DNA of 64,000 bases, from contig NZ_FQYN01000009.1 in assembly GCF_900141805.1 (NCBI RefSeq), forward strand, positions 1-64,000. Direction: 5' to 3'. The position numbers and the translations under genes were made by a program. Source of the DNA: Hymenobacter daecheongensis DSM 21074 (lineage in GTDB: Bacteria; Bacteroidota; Bacteroidia; Cytophagales; Hymenobacteraceae). Shown piece after piece: positions 14,946 through 23,549 of the stretch. The notes under the pieces are model-generated. The model had not been told where the DNA came from. It ran no database searches and saw nothing but the letters and a program-made list of their open reading frames with translations. The first letter of the stretch is position 1. Every line of letters begins with the position of its first letter.

Positions 14946-15954
14946 CGGGGAGGGCGGCCACATGCTCCACGATGTTCCGGAACAACCTTAGCCCATCTCC
15001 CTCCTCGCTCAACCCCGCATCCGCCCGTTTCCGCCGCGCCCAGTCCGGGTGGTTGTAGAGCGACAAAAACGCCTCCGGATGCGGCATCAGTCCAAACACC
15101 CGCCCCGTCGTATCCGTCAGCCCCGCGCAGTTCAGGTCGGCGCCGTTGGGGTTGAAGGGGTAGGCGTCGGTGGGTGCGCCGTCGAAATCGGTGTAGGTGA
15201 GGCAGTTCAGGCCGCGGGCTTCGATGGCGGCGCGGGTGGCCTCGTCGCTGATAATGAGGCGGCCTTCGCCGTGGCGCACAGGCACTTCCAGCGTCGTGAG
15301 GCCCTTCAGGAAGGGCGTGATGGCGCGGGGGTTGACGGTGATCTTCACCCAGCGGTCCTCGTAGCGGCCCGAGGCATTGTGCGTGAGGGTGACTTCGGGC
15401 GTCACGGTGCCACTCAGGTCGGGCAGCAAACCCAGCTTCACCAGCACCTGGAAGCCGTTGCAGATGCCCAGCACGTGCTTGCCGTCGGCTACAAACTGCC
15501 GGATATCGTCCAGCAAGGTGCGGCCCTCGGCGTTGCGGCGGTAGCGCAGCTTGTTGGCCAGCACCACGCCCGAGCCCAGGTCGTCGCCGAACGAAAAGCC
15601 GCCGGGGAAGTTCAGGATGTCATAATCGTGAATGCTCACGTGGCCGTGCAGCACCTGATTGAGGTGCACAATGGTGGCCTCGCCCCCTACCAAACGGTAG
15701 GCGGCGGCAAACTCTTCCTCGCAGTTAATGCCGAAACCGGTCAGGATGAGCGCCCGAACTCGTCTTTCGTTTTTTGGTGGCTTAGGCTCTTCCTCGGTGC
15801 TTTTCAGCGGCTCGGTGGTTTCGTGGCCGGGATCCACGCTTTTGAAGCCGGGCAGCACGATGTTGCCTTCCCGGTCTACCACTTCGTGGCCGGGGTCGTC
15901 GTGCTGGGGGCGCGGGGGCGTGTGCTGGTCCGGCAGTTGGGGGTTTTGTTCCAT
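14437..15954 (-). CDS. purQ: FGAM synthase glutaminase subunit fused to a DUF559 endonuclease-like domain
   Basis: 505 residues from ATG 15954 (3 nt after purL). Residues 1-65 are a polar, low-complexity extension. Residues 66-335 are PurQ, the class I glutaminase that feeds ammonia to PurL: nucleophile Cys165 in LGICNGFQVL and His292/Glu294 in MPHPEAF. Residues about 337-353 (GPLPPAPSPKGRGS) are encoded by the palindromic arm at 14895-14945. Residues 375-500 are a DUF559 domain with PD-(D/E)xK-type residues (YIVDF, Asp436; LIVEADGE, Glu447 and Asp449). The fusion follows insertion of the element at 14325-14945, which removed the purQ stop. Whether the fused form or a cleaved/shortened one acts in the cell is unknown. 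Confidence 0.92.
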   Translation of the reverse strand: MEQNPQLPDQHTPPRPQHDDPGHEVVDREGNIVLPGFKSVDPGHETTEPLKSTEEEPKPPKNERRVRALILTGFGINCEEEFAAAYRLVGGEATIVHLNQVLHGHVSIHDYDILNFPGGFSFGDDLGSGVVLANKLRYRRNAEGRTLLDDIRQFVADGKHVLGICNGFQVLVKLGLLPDLSGTVTPEVTLTHNASGRYEDRWVKITVNPRAITPFLKGLTTLEVPVRHGEGRLIISDEATRAAIEARGLNCLTYTDFDGAPTDAYPFNPNGADLNCAGLTDTTGRVFGLMPHPEAFLSLYNHPDWARRKRADAGLSEEGDGLRLFRNIVEHVAALPGGPLPPAPSPKGRGSLTTFLVADDYKESVLVVEEPAGDFQTAQEHIFTTTAQKWKTLGPWARENRKQPTEAEAKLWDGLRREKLGVQFRRQHAIDSYIVDFVCLSAKLIVEADGEIHTDAEQAAYDQDRTSVLQELGYEVLRFNNQDILHHTEEVLHQIQSRLIHHQAQ

Positions 15955-15956
15955 GA

Positions 15957-18900
15957 TTAATGCGCGGCTTCGTGGTGGCCGAAGCCGATGATGCGGTTTA
16001 CCGGGCCGTTGGTCCACTCGTGGCGCAGGGCCGCTGTGCTGGCCGCAATGATGGTGTTGCCCGCCTGCCGCACCGTCAGCTGTCCGTCCGGCGTCACCCG
16101 ACCCAGGCGGGTAGCCCGCTGGCCGAAGTGCTGCTCAAACGCCACTACATCCTCCGGCGCCACCGTGGCCACAAACCGGGAGTGAGACTCTGAAAACAGC
16201 TGCACGTGCACCGGCAGCCCCGCCGGCAGCTCCACTTCGGCCCCGAAGCCGTACCCAAACGTAGCCTCGGCCAGCGCCACCGCCAGCCCGCCATCCGACA
16301 GATCGTGGCAGCTTTGAATCAGGTTCTGGTCGTTGGCTTCGCCTACCAGCTTGTACAAGGCTTTGGCCTGCTCGAAGCGCACCTGGGGCACGTTGGCGCC
16401 CAACTCGCCAAAGAGTTGGTAGAACTCCGAGCCACCCAGCTCGTCGTAGGTTTCGCCCAGCAGGTACACTACGTCATCAGCCTGCTTGAAGTCGGAGGTA
16501 ACGGTACGGCGTACGTCCTCAATCTTGGCCGTCATGGAATACAGCACCGTGGGCGGCACCGAAATCTTCACGCCGTCGGCCTTGAAGTCGTTTTTCATCG
16601 AGTCCTTGCCGCTCGTGAGCGGGATGCAGTAGGCTGCCGTGGCGTCGCGCAGGGCCTGGCACATGCGCACCAGCTTGGCCAGCTTCACCTTGCCATCGGG
16701 GTTGCCGATGGGGTCGTACACCGAGTCGGGTACGCAGAAGTTGTCGTTCACGGACCAGAAGTTGCCGTCGCCGTAACGCAGGTTCGGCAGCTTCCCTCCT
16801 ACCGCCACAATCTGGCGCACGGCCTCGTCAAACGCCCCGGCCGACATGTGGTAAGCGTCCAAATCACCGAAGCGGGGCAGAATGCCGTTGCTCACGGCCA
16901 CGCCTTCCCAACTCTCAAAGTTGAAACGCACCACGGCGGCATCCTGCGGGGCCTGGCCCGTCGCGCCCATCAGGGGCTTGATGATCGTGCGGCCTTTCAC
17001 CTCGTGGTCGTACTGCCTGATTACTGATTCGCGGGAGCAGATGTTGAGGCTGCCGAGCAGGCGGGTGAGGATGTCGGTGTATTCAACCCCTCCCCAACCC
17101 CTCCCCAAAAGGGAGGGGCTTATGTTAGCCTCTAGCGCGTCGTCTGGCACCCCTCCCTTTTGGGGAGGGGACGGGGGAGGGGTTGGCTCCCGCAGTTCCG
17201 GCCGCTGCCACTCCGCTTCCAGCACCTTGCGCGGCACGCCGTCGTGCAAAAACTCCATGTCCAGCCGCGCCACGGAAGCCCCATCAAACCGCACGTCCAG
17301 AAACCCGTCGGAGGTAAAGTAACCGATGTCGGTCAGCTCCACTTCCATTTCCTGGCCCAGGGCCAGCAGCTCGTCCAGCTTGCTGGGCTCCACGGCCAGC
17401 GAAAACCGCTCCTGCGACTCCGACACGAAGATTTCCCAGGGCCGCAGGCCGGGGTACTTGAGCGGCACGTGCTCCAGCTCCACCACGGCCCCGCCGCTGA
17501 TGGTCGCCAGCTCGCCAATGCTCGAGGAGAGGCCGCCCGCGCCGTTGTCGGTGCTGCACTTGATGAGGCCGCGCCGCGTGGCCAGGATCAGGAAGTCCAT
17601 GGCCAGCTTTTGCGTGATGGGCGAGCCAATCTGCACGGCCGTAGCGGGCGAGGTTTCGTCCAGCTCAATAGAAGAGAAGGTGGCGCCATGGATACCGTCC
17701 TTGCCCACCCGGCCCCCGGCCATAATGATGCGGTCCTGGGCGTCGATGTTCTTTTCCCACGAATCGAGGCCGGCCAGCTGCATCGGCATCACAGCGCCGG
17801 TGCCGCAATACACCAGCGGCTTGCCGGCGTAGCGGTCATCAAACACAATGCTGCCGTTCACGGTGGGCACGCCCGACTTGTTGCCGCCGTCCTCGATGCC
17901 TTTGCGCACGCCCTCAAAAATGCGGCGTGGGTGCAGCTGGTTGCTCAGCAGAGTGCCGTCGAACTCGGGGTTGCCGAAGCACAGCACGTTGGTGTTGAAC
18001 AGCAGCCGCGCGCCTCCGATGCCAGTCGCCAGCGGGTCGCGGTTGTTGCCCAGAATACCCGTAATAGCTCCACCATACGGGTCGATGGCGGAGGGCGAGT
18101 TGTGGGTTTCGACTTTCCACACAAACAGCGACTCCGGGTTGATGCGCACAGCCCCGGCGTTGTCGGAGAACACCTTGATCAGCCAGTCGTTGCCGTTGGC
18201 CCGCAGCTGGCGGTCTACCTCGGCGGTGGCGTCTTTGATGTAGGTTTTGAACAGGGAATCTACCTCGAACGCCTCGCCTGTATCAATATCCTTGTACTTA
18301 ATCAGCGCCGCAAACTCCTTATGCTTGCAGTGCTCCGACCAGGTCTGGGCAATGATTTCCAGCTCGCAATCCGTCGGGTCCGGGGGCAGGCCAGCGGCCT
18401 GGCGCTTGTCACGGATGCTCGTGTAATGGTCGCGCACGGCGCGCATTTCCTCCAGATTCAGGGCGTAGAGGTTGTCTTTCGACAGCTTCTGCAGCTCCTC
18501 ATCCGACAGGCCCACCAGTTGCACCGTCTCCGTAATCGATTCGGCCCCGCCACCCGGCCGCGGCGTGTAGTCGCGGATCTGGGTGATGGGGCCGGTTTCG
18601 AAGCGGTGTATCAGCTTGTTGCCCATCAGCTCCTGCGCGAGCTGGCGCAGACTACTCTCGGGCAGGGCTTCTTCCAGGAAGTAGAGCCGTTTCGAGAAGA
18701 TGTGCTGGGTGTGGGTGTCGAGCGGCTCGTTGAGGAAGTCGCCGAGGGCGTTCTGGGCCGAGATGCCTTCGTCGTCGGTGACGCCGGGCAGCTTCGCCAC
18801 GAGGATGTAGCTCTGGTAGTCGGGGCCGTGGCGGAACTCGTCGAGGGCCACGTCGTGCAGCACCGGGTCCTGGAGGCAGTGGGTGGCGAAGTCGCGCAGC

Positions 18901-19064
18901 TGCGCATCCGTCACCGGGTAGCGCACCGTGTAGAGCGCCGTGCTCTGCACCCGGCCGGTGTGCAGGCCAAGGTGGCGCTGGGCCGCTTCGGCGATGCGCT
19001 GGCCCTCGCCGTCGTGTTGGCCGGGCTTGAGCAGCAGCTGAATAGTTCTCTGGGGAGATTCCAA
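15957..19064 (-). CDS. purL: FGAM synthase large subunit with a repeat-encoded insert
   Basis: PurL converts FGAR to FGAM with ATP, step 4, with PurQ supplying ammonia. At 1035 residues it is longer than small PurL and shaped like the synthetase part of large PurL, without the glutaminase domain, which is PurQ here. Visible motifs: AQTWSEHCKHKEF, KVETHNSPSAIDPYGGA, GGNKSGVPTVNG, STDNGAGGLSSSIGELA, CHDLSDGGLAVALAEA. Residues about 627-661 (PPPSPPQKGG ... SLLGRGWGG) are translated from an inverted pair of palindromic elements at 17084-17186, between the two halves of the protein. The start is TTG at 19064; no in-frame ATG lies between it and an upstream stop. Confidence 0.95.
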   Translation of the reverse strand: MESPQRTIQLLLKPGQHDGEGQRIAEAAQRHLGLHTGRVQSTALYTVRYPVTDAQLRDFATHCLQDPVLHDVALDEFRHGPDYQSYILVAKLPGVTDDEGISAQNALGDFLNEPLDTHTQHIFSKRLYFLEEALPESSLRQLAQELMGNKLIHRFETGPITQIRDYTPRPGGGAESITETVQLVGLSDEELQKLSKDNLYALNLEEMRAVRDHYTSIRDKRQAAGLPPDPTDCELEIIAQTWSEHCKHKEFAALIKYKDIDTGEAFEVDSLFKTYIKDATAEVDRQLRANGNDWLIKVFSDNAGAVRINPESLFVWKVETHNSPSAIDPYGGAITGILGNNRDPLATGIGGARLLFNTNVLCFGNPEFDGTLLSNQLHPRRIFEGVRKGIEDGGNKSGVPTVNGSIVFDDRYAGKPLVYCGTGAVMPMQLAGLDSWEKNIDAQDRIIMAGGRVGKDGIHGATFSSIELDETSPATAVQIGSPITQKLAMDFLILATRRGLIKCSTDNGAGGLSSSIGELATISGGAVVELEHVPLKYPGLRPWEIFVSESQERFSLAVEPSKLDELLALGQEMEVELTDIGYFTSDGFLDVRFDGASVARLDMEFLHDGVPRKVLEAEWQRPELREPTPPPSPPQKGGVPDDALEANISPSLLGRGWGGVEYTDILTRLLGSLNICSRESVIRQYDHEVKGRTIIKPLMGATGQAPQDAAVVRFNFESWEGVAVSNGILPRFGDLDAYHMSAGAFDEAVRQIVAVGGKLPNLRYGDGNFWSVNDNFCVPDSVYDPIGNPDGKVKLAKLVRMCQALRDATAAYCIPLTSGKDSMKNDFKADGVKISVPPTVLYSMTAKIEDVRRTVTSDFKQADDVVYLLGETYDELGGSEFYQLFGELGANVPQVRFEQAKALYKLVGEANDQNLIQSCHDLSDGGLAVALAEATFGYGFGAEVELPAGLPVHVQLFSESHSRFVATVAPEDVVAFEQHFGQRATRLGRVTPDGQLTVRQAGNTIIAASTAALRHEWTNGPVNRIIGFGHHEAAH
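17084..17186. repeat. Inverted pair of GC-rich palindromic elements inside purL
   Basis: Two copies (17084-17120 and 17146-17186) facing each other around a 25-bp linker, a length of 34-35 codons that keeps the frame open. Core CCCTCCCC AAAA GGGAGGGG. The linker resembles that in purN. Confidence 0.88.
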
Positions 19065-19191
19065 AAGATGAGTGGTTATCTATTTTTCGGGTTTCCCACG
19101 CGCAGTACTAGCACCGCCGTGAGGAAGCACACCCCACGCGGAGGTACGCCGAAAATGCCTTGCCGCCCAGCCGTTTGCCGTTGCGGTAGGT

Positions 19192-19809
19192 TTAAGAAAA
19201 CGCTTTATCGGGCCGACTGCCCGGTTTTACCACCGGAATACCCGCCCGGCACAGCGGGCAATCATCAGGTGCGTAGGTAGCCGCCGTAACCGGCAGCAGG
19301 GCAAAGTTCGGAAAACTTAGCGCAGCATTCCCACCCGTGCGGTCAATTAAACTCGCCACGGCCAAAACTTTTCCGCCCAGCCCTTCCAGCACCCGCGCTA
19401 CTTCGTTGGTGCTCTTGCCAGTCGTCACCACATCCTCGGCAATAACAATGCGCTGGCCGGCCTCCACCGTGAAGCCGCGCCGCAACGTCATATGCCCGGC
19501 CTCGTCGCGCTCCGTGAAGATGCCGGGCACGCCCAGCTGCCGGGCCAGCTCGTAGCCGACGACCACGCCGCCCATGGCCGGCCCTACCACCACATCGGGC
19601 TGCAAGCCTGCTTCTTTGATTTGCCGAGCCAGTTCCGCCGCGGCTGGCGCGGCGAGGTCAGGCCGGCGCAGAAACCGGGCGCACTGCACGTAAGTATCGG
19701 AGTGCAGGCCTGAGGACAGCCGGAAGTGCCCGCGCAGCAGCGCATCTTCCTGCAACAGCTGCTGCTCCAGGGTTTCGGAGGTGAAGGTGGTGGGTTGGGT
19801 AGGAATCAA
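19192..19809 (-). CDS. pyrE: Orotate phosphoribosyltransferase
   Basis: PyrE joins orotate to PRPP to make OMP. The 205-residue protein has SSGLHSDTYVQCARFL (substrate loop), VVVGPAMGGVVVGYELAR, FTERDEAGHMTLRRGF and the PRPP-binding IVIAEDVVTTGKSTNEV. The C-terminus contains CPLCRAG, common in this subfamily. It lies 127 bp upstream of purL on the same strand and could share its transcript. The start appears to be TTG at 19809; no ATG is in frame before the upstream stop. Confidence 0.95.
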   Translation of the reverse strand: MIPTQPTTFTSETLEQQLLQEDALLRGHFRLSSGLHSDTYVQCARFLRRPDLAAPAAAELARQIKEAGLQPDVVVGPAMGGVVVGYELARQLGVPGIFTERDEAGHMTLRRGFTVEAGQRIVIAEDVVTTGKSTNEVARVLEGLGGKVLAVASLIDRTGGNAALSFPNFALLPVTAATYAPDDCPLCRAGIPVVKPGSRPDKAFS

Positions 19810-19845
19810 AGGAAAGGTACTATTTGATGTGTACTATAAAATAGA

Positions 19846-19941
19846 CCGTCATGCTGAGCTTGCCGAAGCATCTCTACCGCTTCGTTGCAATGCCAACCAA
19901 ACGGCGCGGTAGAGATGCTTCGGCTCCGCTCAGCATGACGG
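19846..19941. repeat. Long inverted repeat between pyrF and pyrE (TCATGCTGAGC variant)
   Basis: Arms of about 35 bp (19846-19880, 19906-19941) beginning CCGTCATGCTGAGC and containing CCGAAGCATCTCTACCGC. One arm pair differs near the GAGC by a short compensating change. Variant of the family at 2046. Confidence 0.9.
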
Positions 19942-19945
19942 GCAG

Positions 19946-20707
19946 TTACACCGCCACTGGCCGCAGCTGATTCATCTGCTCCACCAGCTCCCGCGCCACC
20001 GCGCCGGCATCGGCCGCCTGCCAGATAGCGCGCGAGGTGTTAATCAGGAGCCCGGCGCCATCCGTCCGCAGCCCGGCGCGGAGTGTGGCGGCCAGGTCGC
20101 CGCCCTGGGCGCCTACGCCGGGCACCAGAAACCACTGCTGCGGGCAGATGGCGCGCATCTGCGCCAGGGCTGCGGGGTGCGTGGCGCCCACCACCAGCCC
20201 GATACCACCGATTTCCGCATTGAGGCGGCAGGCTACTTTGGCCACGCCGTCGGCCAGGGAGCCGCCGCGCGTGAGGGCCATGTCCTGCATCGAGTACTGC
20301 GACTTGTTGGACGTTTTGGTCAGCACAAACACCAGCTTGCCTTCCCGCACAAACGGCCGCACTGCATCGTCGCCCATGTAGGGGTTCACCGTTACGCCAT
20401 CCGCCCCGATGATGTCGTAGGCGAAGCGGGCGTAGTGGTCGGCGGTGTTGGCAATGTCGCCGAACTTGCCGTCCAGAATCACCGGAATATCCTTTGGGAT
20501 GCGCTGCACGGTTTCCTTTAGCAGCTGTACGCCGTTTTCGCGGCTTAGGAAGAACGCCAGGTTGGGCTTGAAGGCGGCGGCGTACAGGCTGGTTTGGTCG
20601 ATTACTTCGGCCAGTCGGCGCGCTACCTGCGCGTCGTCGCCCACGGGGTCGAGGCCCACGCAGAGCAGGCTATTAGCGTGTTGGGTGCGTTGAATCAGCT
20701 TTTCCAT
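19946..20707 (-). CDS. pyrF: Orotidine 5'-phosphate decarboxylase
   Basis: PyrF decarboxylates OMP to UMP. The 253-residue length and the catalytic segment VILDGKFGDIANTADHYARF, where the Asp-Lys-x-x-Asp array is DGKFGD, place it in the long OMPDC type 2 family. LCVGLDP at the N-terminus and QGGDLAATLRAGL and LLINTSRAIW at the phosphate-binding end agree. It overlaps the upstream dihydroorotate dehydrogenase-like gene by 13 bp, so the two are probably translated together. The gap to pyrE holds a long inverted repeat that may tune expression. Confidence 0.95.
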   Translation of the reverse strand: MEKLIQRTQHANSLLCVGLDPVGDDAQVARRLAEVIDQTSLYAAAFKPNLAFFLSRENGVQLLKETVQRIPKDIPVILDGKFGDIANTADHYARFAYDIIGADGVTVNPYMGDDAVRPFVREGKLVFVLTKTSNKSQYSMQDMALTRGGSLADGVAKVACRLNAEIGGIGLVVGATHPAALAQMRAICPQQWFLVPGVGAQGGDLAATLRAGLRTDGAGLLINTSRAIWQAADAGAVARELVEQMNQLRPVAV

Positions 20708-21564
20708 ACGGTAGGGGAGGATACAGTTTCAGGAATAAGATGCCCGCACTCAGCTGCCAGCCGGGCCGAAAGGCCGGGCTCCAGCCACTCGCCGCTGCCC
20801 ACTTGCACGGCCGAGGCACCGCAGCGCAGAAAGTCGGTGACGTGGGCCGCGGTAAACACGCCGCCCGTGCCGAAGATGGGCAGCGTAATCCGTGCGTCGT
20901 GGGCCAGCTCCCACACGCAGCGCAGCGCCACCGGCCGCAGGGCCTCGCCCGAGAGGCCGCCGGCCACGGGCGCGGCCGTGGCATCGTCGGGCAGGTGCAG
21001 GGCCTTGAGCAGATTGGTGGCGGCCAGCGCCGTGGCCCCGCCTTCCTGCGCCCCCAGCGCGAGGCCCCGGATGTGCTCGGGCCACGGCGGCAGCTTCACC
21101 ACCAGCACGGCCGCGGGCCCCAGCTCATTGCGCACGGCCTGGGTGGCTTCGCGCACGAATTTCGCGCTCAGCGCCTCCCCGCCGGCCGTGTCGGGCTGGG
21201 CAATATAGATTTCCACGCCCGCCATCAGACTGCCCACCTCGCGCTGCAGATATCGGGCAATCTTGCGGAAGCCTGGAATGCCGGGCGCCGTAATGCTGAC
21301 CAGCACCGGCACGCCGTGGCGCCGCAGGCGCGGCAGGTGCTCCTGCACCAGTATCTCGGCGCTTTCGGTGCGCATGTTGGTGGCGTTGAGCAGGGTTTGC
21401 TCGTTCACCTGCCAGATGCCTTCCTCGTAGCGCCCCGGCCGGGGCTCCATCGTCACGGTGCGGGTGAAAATGGCCCCCAGCCGCTCGTAGCCAGCCCCTT
21501 CCAGCTGCCACGACGCGGCCGCCAGACAGATAGGATTTTGCAGAGTCAGGGTTCCTAGTTGCAT
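20695..21564 (-). CDS. pyrD: Dihydroorotate dehydrogenase-like flavoprotein
   Basis: A 289-residue TIM-barrel protein from ATG 21564. It starts MQLGTLTLQNPICLAAAS and ends with the FMN-phosphate region typical of class 1 dihydroorotate dehydrogenases (PVAGGLSGEALRPVALR, LPIFGTGGVFTAAHV, CGASAVQVGSG); VVKLPPW supplies the conserved Lys. The middle part differs from standard PyrD: NATNMRTESA replaces the usual NSMGLPN stretch. It overlaps pyrF and sits in a pyrimidine operon, so dihydroorotate oxidation is the best guess, but a related role in pyrimidine breakdown-type chemistry cannot be excluded. Confidence 0.75.
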   Translation of the reverse strand: MQLGTLTLQNPICLAAASWQLEGAGYERLGAIFTRTVTMEPRPGRYEEGIWQVNEQTLLNATNMRTESAEILVQEHLPRLRRHGVPVLVSITAPGIPGFRKIARYLQREVGSLMAGVEIYIAQPDTAGGEALSAKFVREATQAVRNELGPAAVLVVKLPPWPEHIRGLALGAQEGGATALAATNLLKALHLPDDATAAPVAGGLSGEALRPVALRCVWELAHDARITLPIFGTGGVFTAAHVTDFLRCGASAVQVGSGEWLEPGLSARLAAECGHLIPETVSSPTVWKS

Positions 21565-21745
21565 GCGTTGGCTCTTTATTAAATACGGGTGCCCTCCAGA
21601 GCTGGCAAAGGATTCGGAATCTGGCGGGACAGCCTCTTTTCTCACCAGAAACCTGCCGCCGCCATTTTTCGAATGCCCTCACCAGCTCAGGATGGCACAG
21701 GTGCTTTGGCCGGACAGCCGGTGCGCCACTGGCCGCCCCGCCCCA

Positions 21746-21780
21746 AAAAGCAGAGCGCCCGGCTAACACCGGGCGCTCTG
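21746..21780 (-). terminator. Terminator after the AsnRS-like gene
   Basis: Perfect 12-bp stem (21751-21762 with 21769-21780); on the minus strand it is followed by CTTTTT. Lies 13 bp after the stop. Confidence 0.88.
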
Positions 21781-21792
21781 TCTGTCAGCTGG

Positions 21793-22827
21793 TTAGATTA
21801 CGTTGTCGCGGTTGATGAGGAAGGGCACACAGTCGCGGATGTCGGTCTGGCCGAGGATGAACTGGGCCACCCGCGCCATGCCCACGCCGGCCCCGGAGTG
21901 CAGCTTCACCTCGTTTTCTTTGTGGAAGTCGAGGTACCAGTCGAAGTCGGACAGCTTCATGCCCTGGCGCAGCAGGCCTTCCAGCATCGAGCTGGTTTCC
22001 AGCTTGTGGCGCAGCTTTTCGGCATCGAATTCGCGCTCGGCCGAGCCAGCTGATTCGCCGGCCAGGGGCAGCAGCAGGTCAGAGGAGTTCACCACGCGCG
22101 GGTCGTCGTCGTTGTTGCGCATGTTGAAGAACTTGATGTCGGCGGGGTAGTGCGTCACGAACATCGGGCCCATCAGCTCGGTGAGGCGGCCTTCTTCCTC
22201 AGCGCCCAGGTCGTCGCCCCACTGCAGGTCAGGGAAGCCGTTGGTTTTGAGCAACTCCACCGAGTCGGCGTAGGTCATGCGCTTAAAGGTCAGGTTGCTC
22301 AGGTCGGCGGGGTTGCGGCCAAACAGCTCCAGCTCCTTGGCGCAGTCCTGCGACACCTGGCGGGCGGCCGAGGCCACAATGCCCGAGAGGTGGCCCAGCA
22401 GCTCGTCCAAGTCGCCGATGTGCTCGATTTCAAACAGGCTGAACTGCGCCAGACGGCGGCCATCGGCCTTCATCTCCTTGCGGAAGCTCTGGATTTCGCC
22501 GTACACGCGGCCACCCCCAATGGCCTGAGTCAGCATTTCGATGTAGAGCTGGTTGCTCTGGGGCAAAAACATCTTGCGGCCGTCGTACCAGTCGATGGTG
22601 AACAGCGTGTCCGTATTCTCGCAGGCCCCGGTCACACCCACGATGTGGGGCATGTTGTGAATGCCGATGAAGCCTTCGGCCTCCACGTATTTGCGGGCCC
22701 CGCGAAACATGGCATCCCATACTTTGATCACGGCCATGCGCTTGGGGTCCGTGCTCAGGTTCACGTTGCGGGTAGCGGCGGGAGCGGCGGCTACCATCTG
22801 CTGGGCGAGGGTGGTGGTGTCGTTCAT
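21793..22827 (-). CDS. AsnRS-like catalytic core without anticodon-binding domain (possible asparagine synthetase)
   Basis: 344 residues with the class II aminoacyl-tRNA synthetase core of the Asp/Asn group: GVTGACENTDTLF, FLPQSNQLYIEML, motif 2 (QSFRKEMKADGRRLAQFSLFE) and motif 3 (GAGVGMARVAQFILGQTDIRDC). The N-terminal OB-fold anticodon domain of real AsnRS (about 100 residues) is missing. Known stand-alone cores of this kind in archaea act as asparagine synthetase, making free asparagine from aspartate, ammonia and ATP. Whether this one charges tRNA or makes asparagine cannot be told from sequence. It is preceded by a possible leader with its own terminator (22910-23073). Confidence 0.8.
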   Translation of the reverse strand: MNDTTTLAQQMVAAAPAATRNVNLSTDPKRMAVIKVWDAMFRGARKYVEAEGFIGIHNMPHIVGVTGACENTDTLFTIDWYDGRKMFLPQSNQLYIEMLTQAIGGGRVYGEIQSFRKEMKADGRRLAQFSLFEIEHIGDLDELLGHLSGIVASAARQVSQDCAKELELFGRNPADLSNLTFKRMTYADSVELLKTNGFPDLQWGDDLGAEEEGRLTELMGPMFVTHYPADIKFFNMRNNDDDPRVVNSSDLLLPLAGESAGSAEREFDAEKLRHKLETSSMLEGLLRQGMKLSDFDWYLDFHKENEVKLHSGAGVGMARVAQFILGQTDIRDCVPFLINRDNVI

Positions 22828-22909
22828 GAGGGTTTACCGGGTATGAAGTGAAAGATTAGAGAAGACAAGAATGCGCAGTGGCCAACGCCCAGGCCAAACC
22901 GGCCGGGCA

Positions 22910-23073
22910 TAAAAAAACCGCTTCGGAAACCGGAGCGGTGATGGGGGCAAAAACCAGAAAAACGAAAAAATTAACGGGGAAAATGACCTTCCGGTCATCT
23001 CGCAGGACGTCGGTATGTCGATTCCCGCGCTTCATTAGTTCTGGGTAGTTGGGTGAAGCACGTCGCAAAAGTA
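22910..23073 (-). ncRNA. Possible attenuated leader or small RNA upstream of the AsnRS-like gene
   Basis: On the minus strand a -7 box TACTTTTG (23066-23073) is followed within about 145 nt by a terminator hairpin: stem ACCGCT/AGCGGT plus CGG/CCG at 22917-22939, then seven T. Between them an ORF starts MKRGNRHTDVLRDD and runs through a Phe-rich stretch (FFVFLVF) into the hairpin. This layout (promoter, short ORF rich in one amino acid, terminator, gene) resembles transcription attenuation, but it could equally be a short independent RNA. No -33 TTTG was found. Confidence 0.4.
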
Positions 23074-23231
23074 CTAATTGTTACCAGGGTCGTGCAGTTG
23101 GTAACATTAAGTTTATGTTACCAAACTGTTACCTTCTCCCCGGCGGGCCTGCCCGCCCGGCCCGACGGCGGACTAGGTGAGTTGCCCCGGTAGCCGGTTG
23201 AAGATCAGGACTATTTGACTTATTTTGATTT

Positions 23232-23265
23232 TTTGGCGGAACTTCCTTCCGCGTCGCTATCTTTG
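23232..23265 (+). promoter_or_regulatory. Bacteroidetes-type promoter of the DUF4468 gene
   Basis: TTTG (23232-23235), 22-bp spacer, TATCTTTG (23258-23265). It implies a long 5' leader of about 275 nt before the start at 23550; no gene or recognised RNA motif is seen in that leader. Confidence 0.65.
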
Positions 23266-23549
23266 TGTAGTGCAGTTGCAAAGCTGATTATGCTGCTCTA
23301 TATAGGGTGGTTTTTCATCTTTGATTAATTATATAATAGCTGCGCTGCTACTGCTTTGCTCAATAGTGTTCTTTTTCCGGTCGGTCCGGTTGGCTCACTA
23401 CCTGCTCTTTTTCGTTTCCGCTTCCACCCAACGCCTTTTTGCCCGCTCACCAAACGTAACAGAATCATAATTGCCCCACTCAAGTCCAATTATGATTCCG
23501 GTCTTTCCTTTGTCAACCGTATTTCCTCGCCTCTCAACTTCCTTCGGCT

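Noticed and set aside
17160..19280. 706-codon plus-strand frame opposite purL
   Set aside because: It is antisense to a clearly conserved gene, His/Gln/Val-rich as expected for the complement of GC-rich codons, with no motif.
22856..23068. 70-codon minus-strand frame as a normal gene
   Set aside because: It runs through a terminator hairpin; I treat its first part as a possible leader peptide instead.
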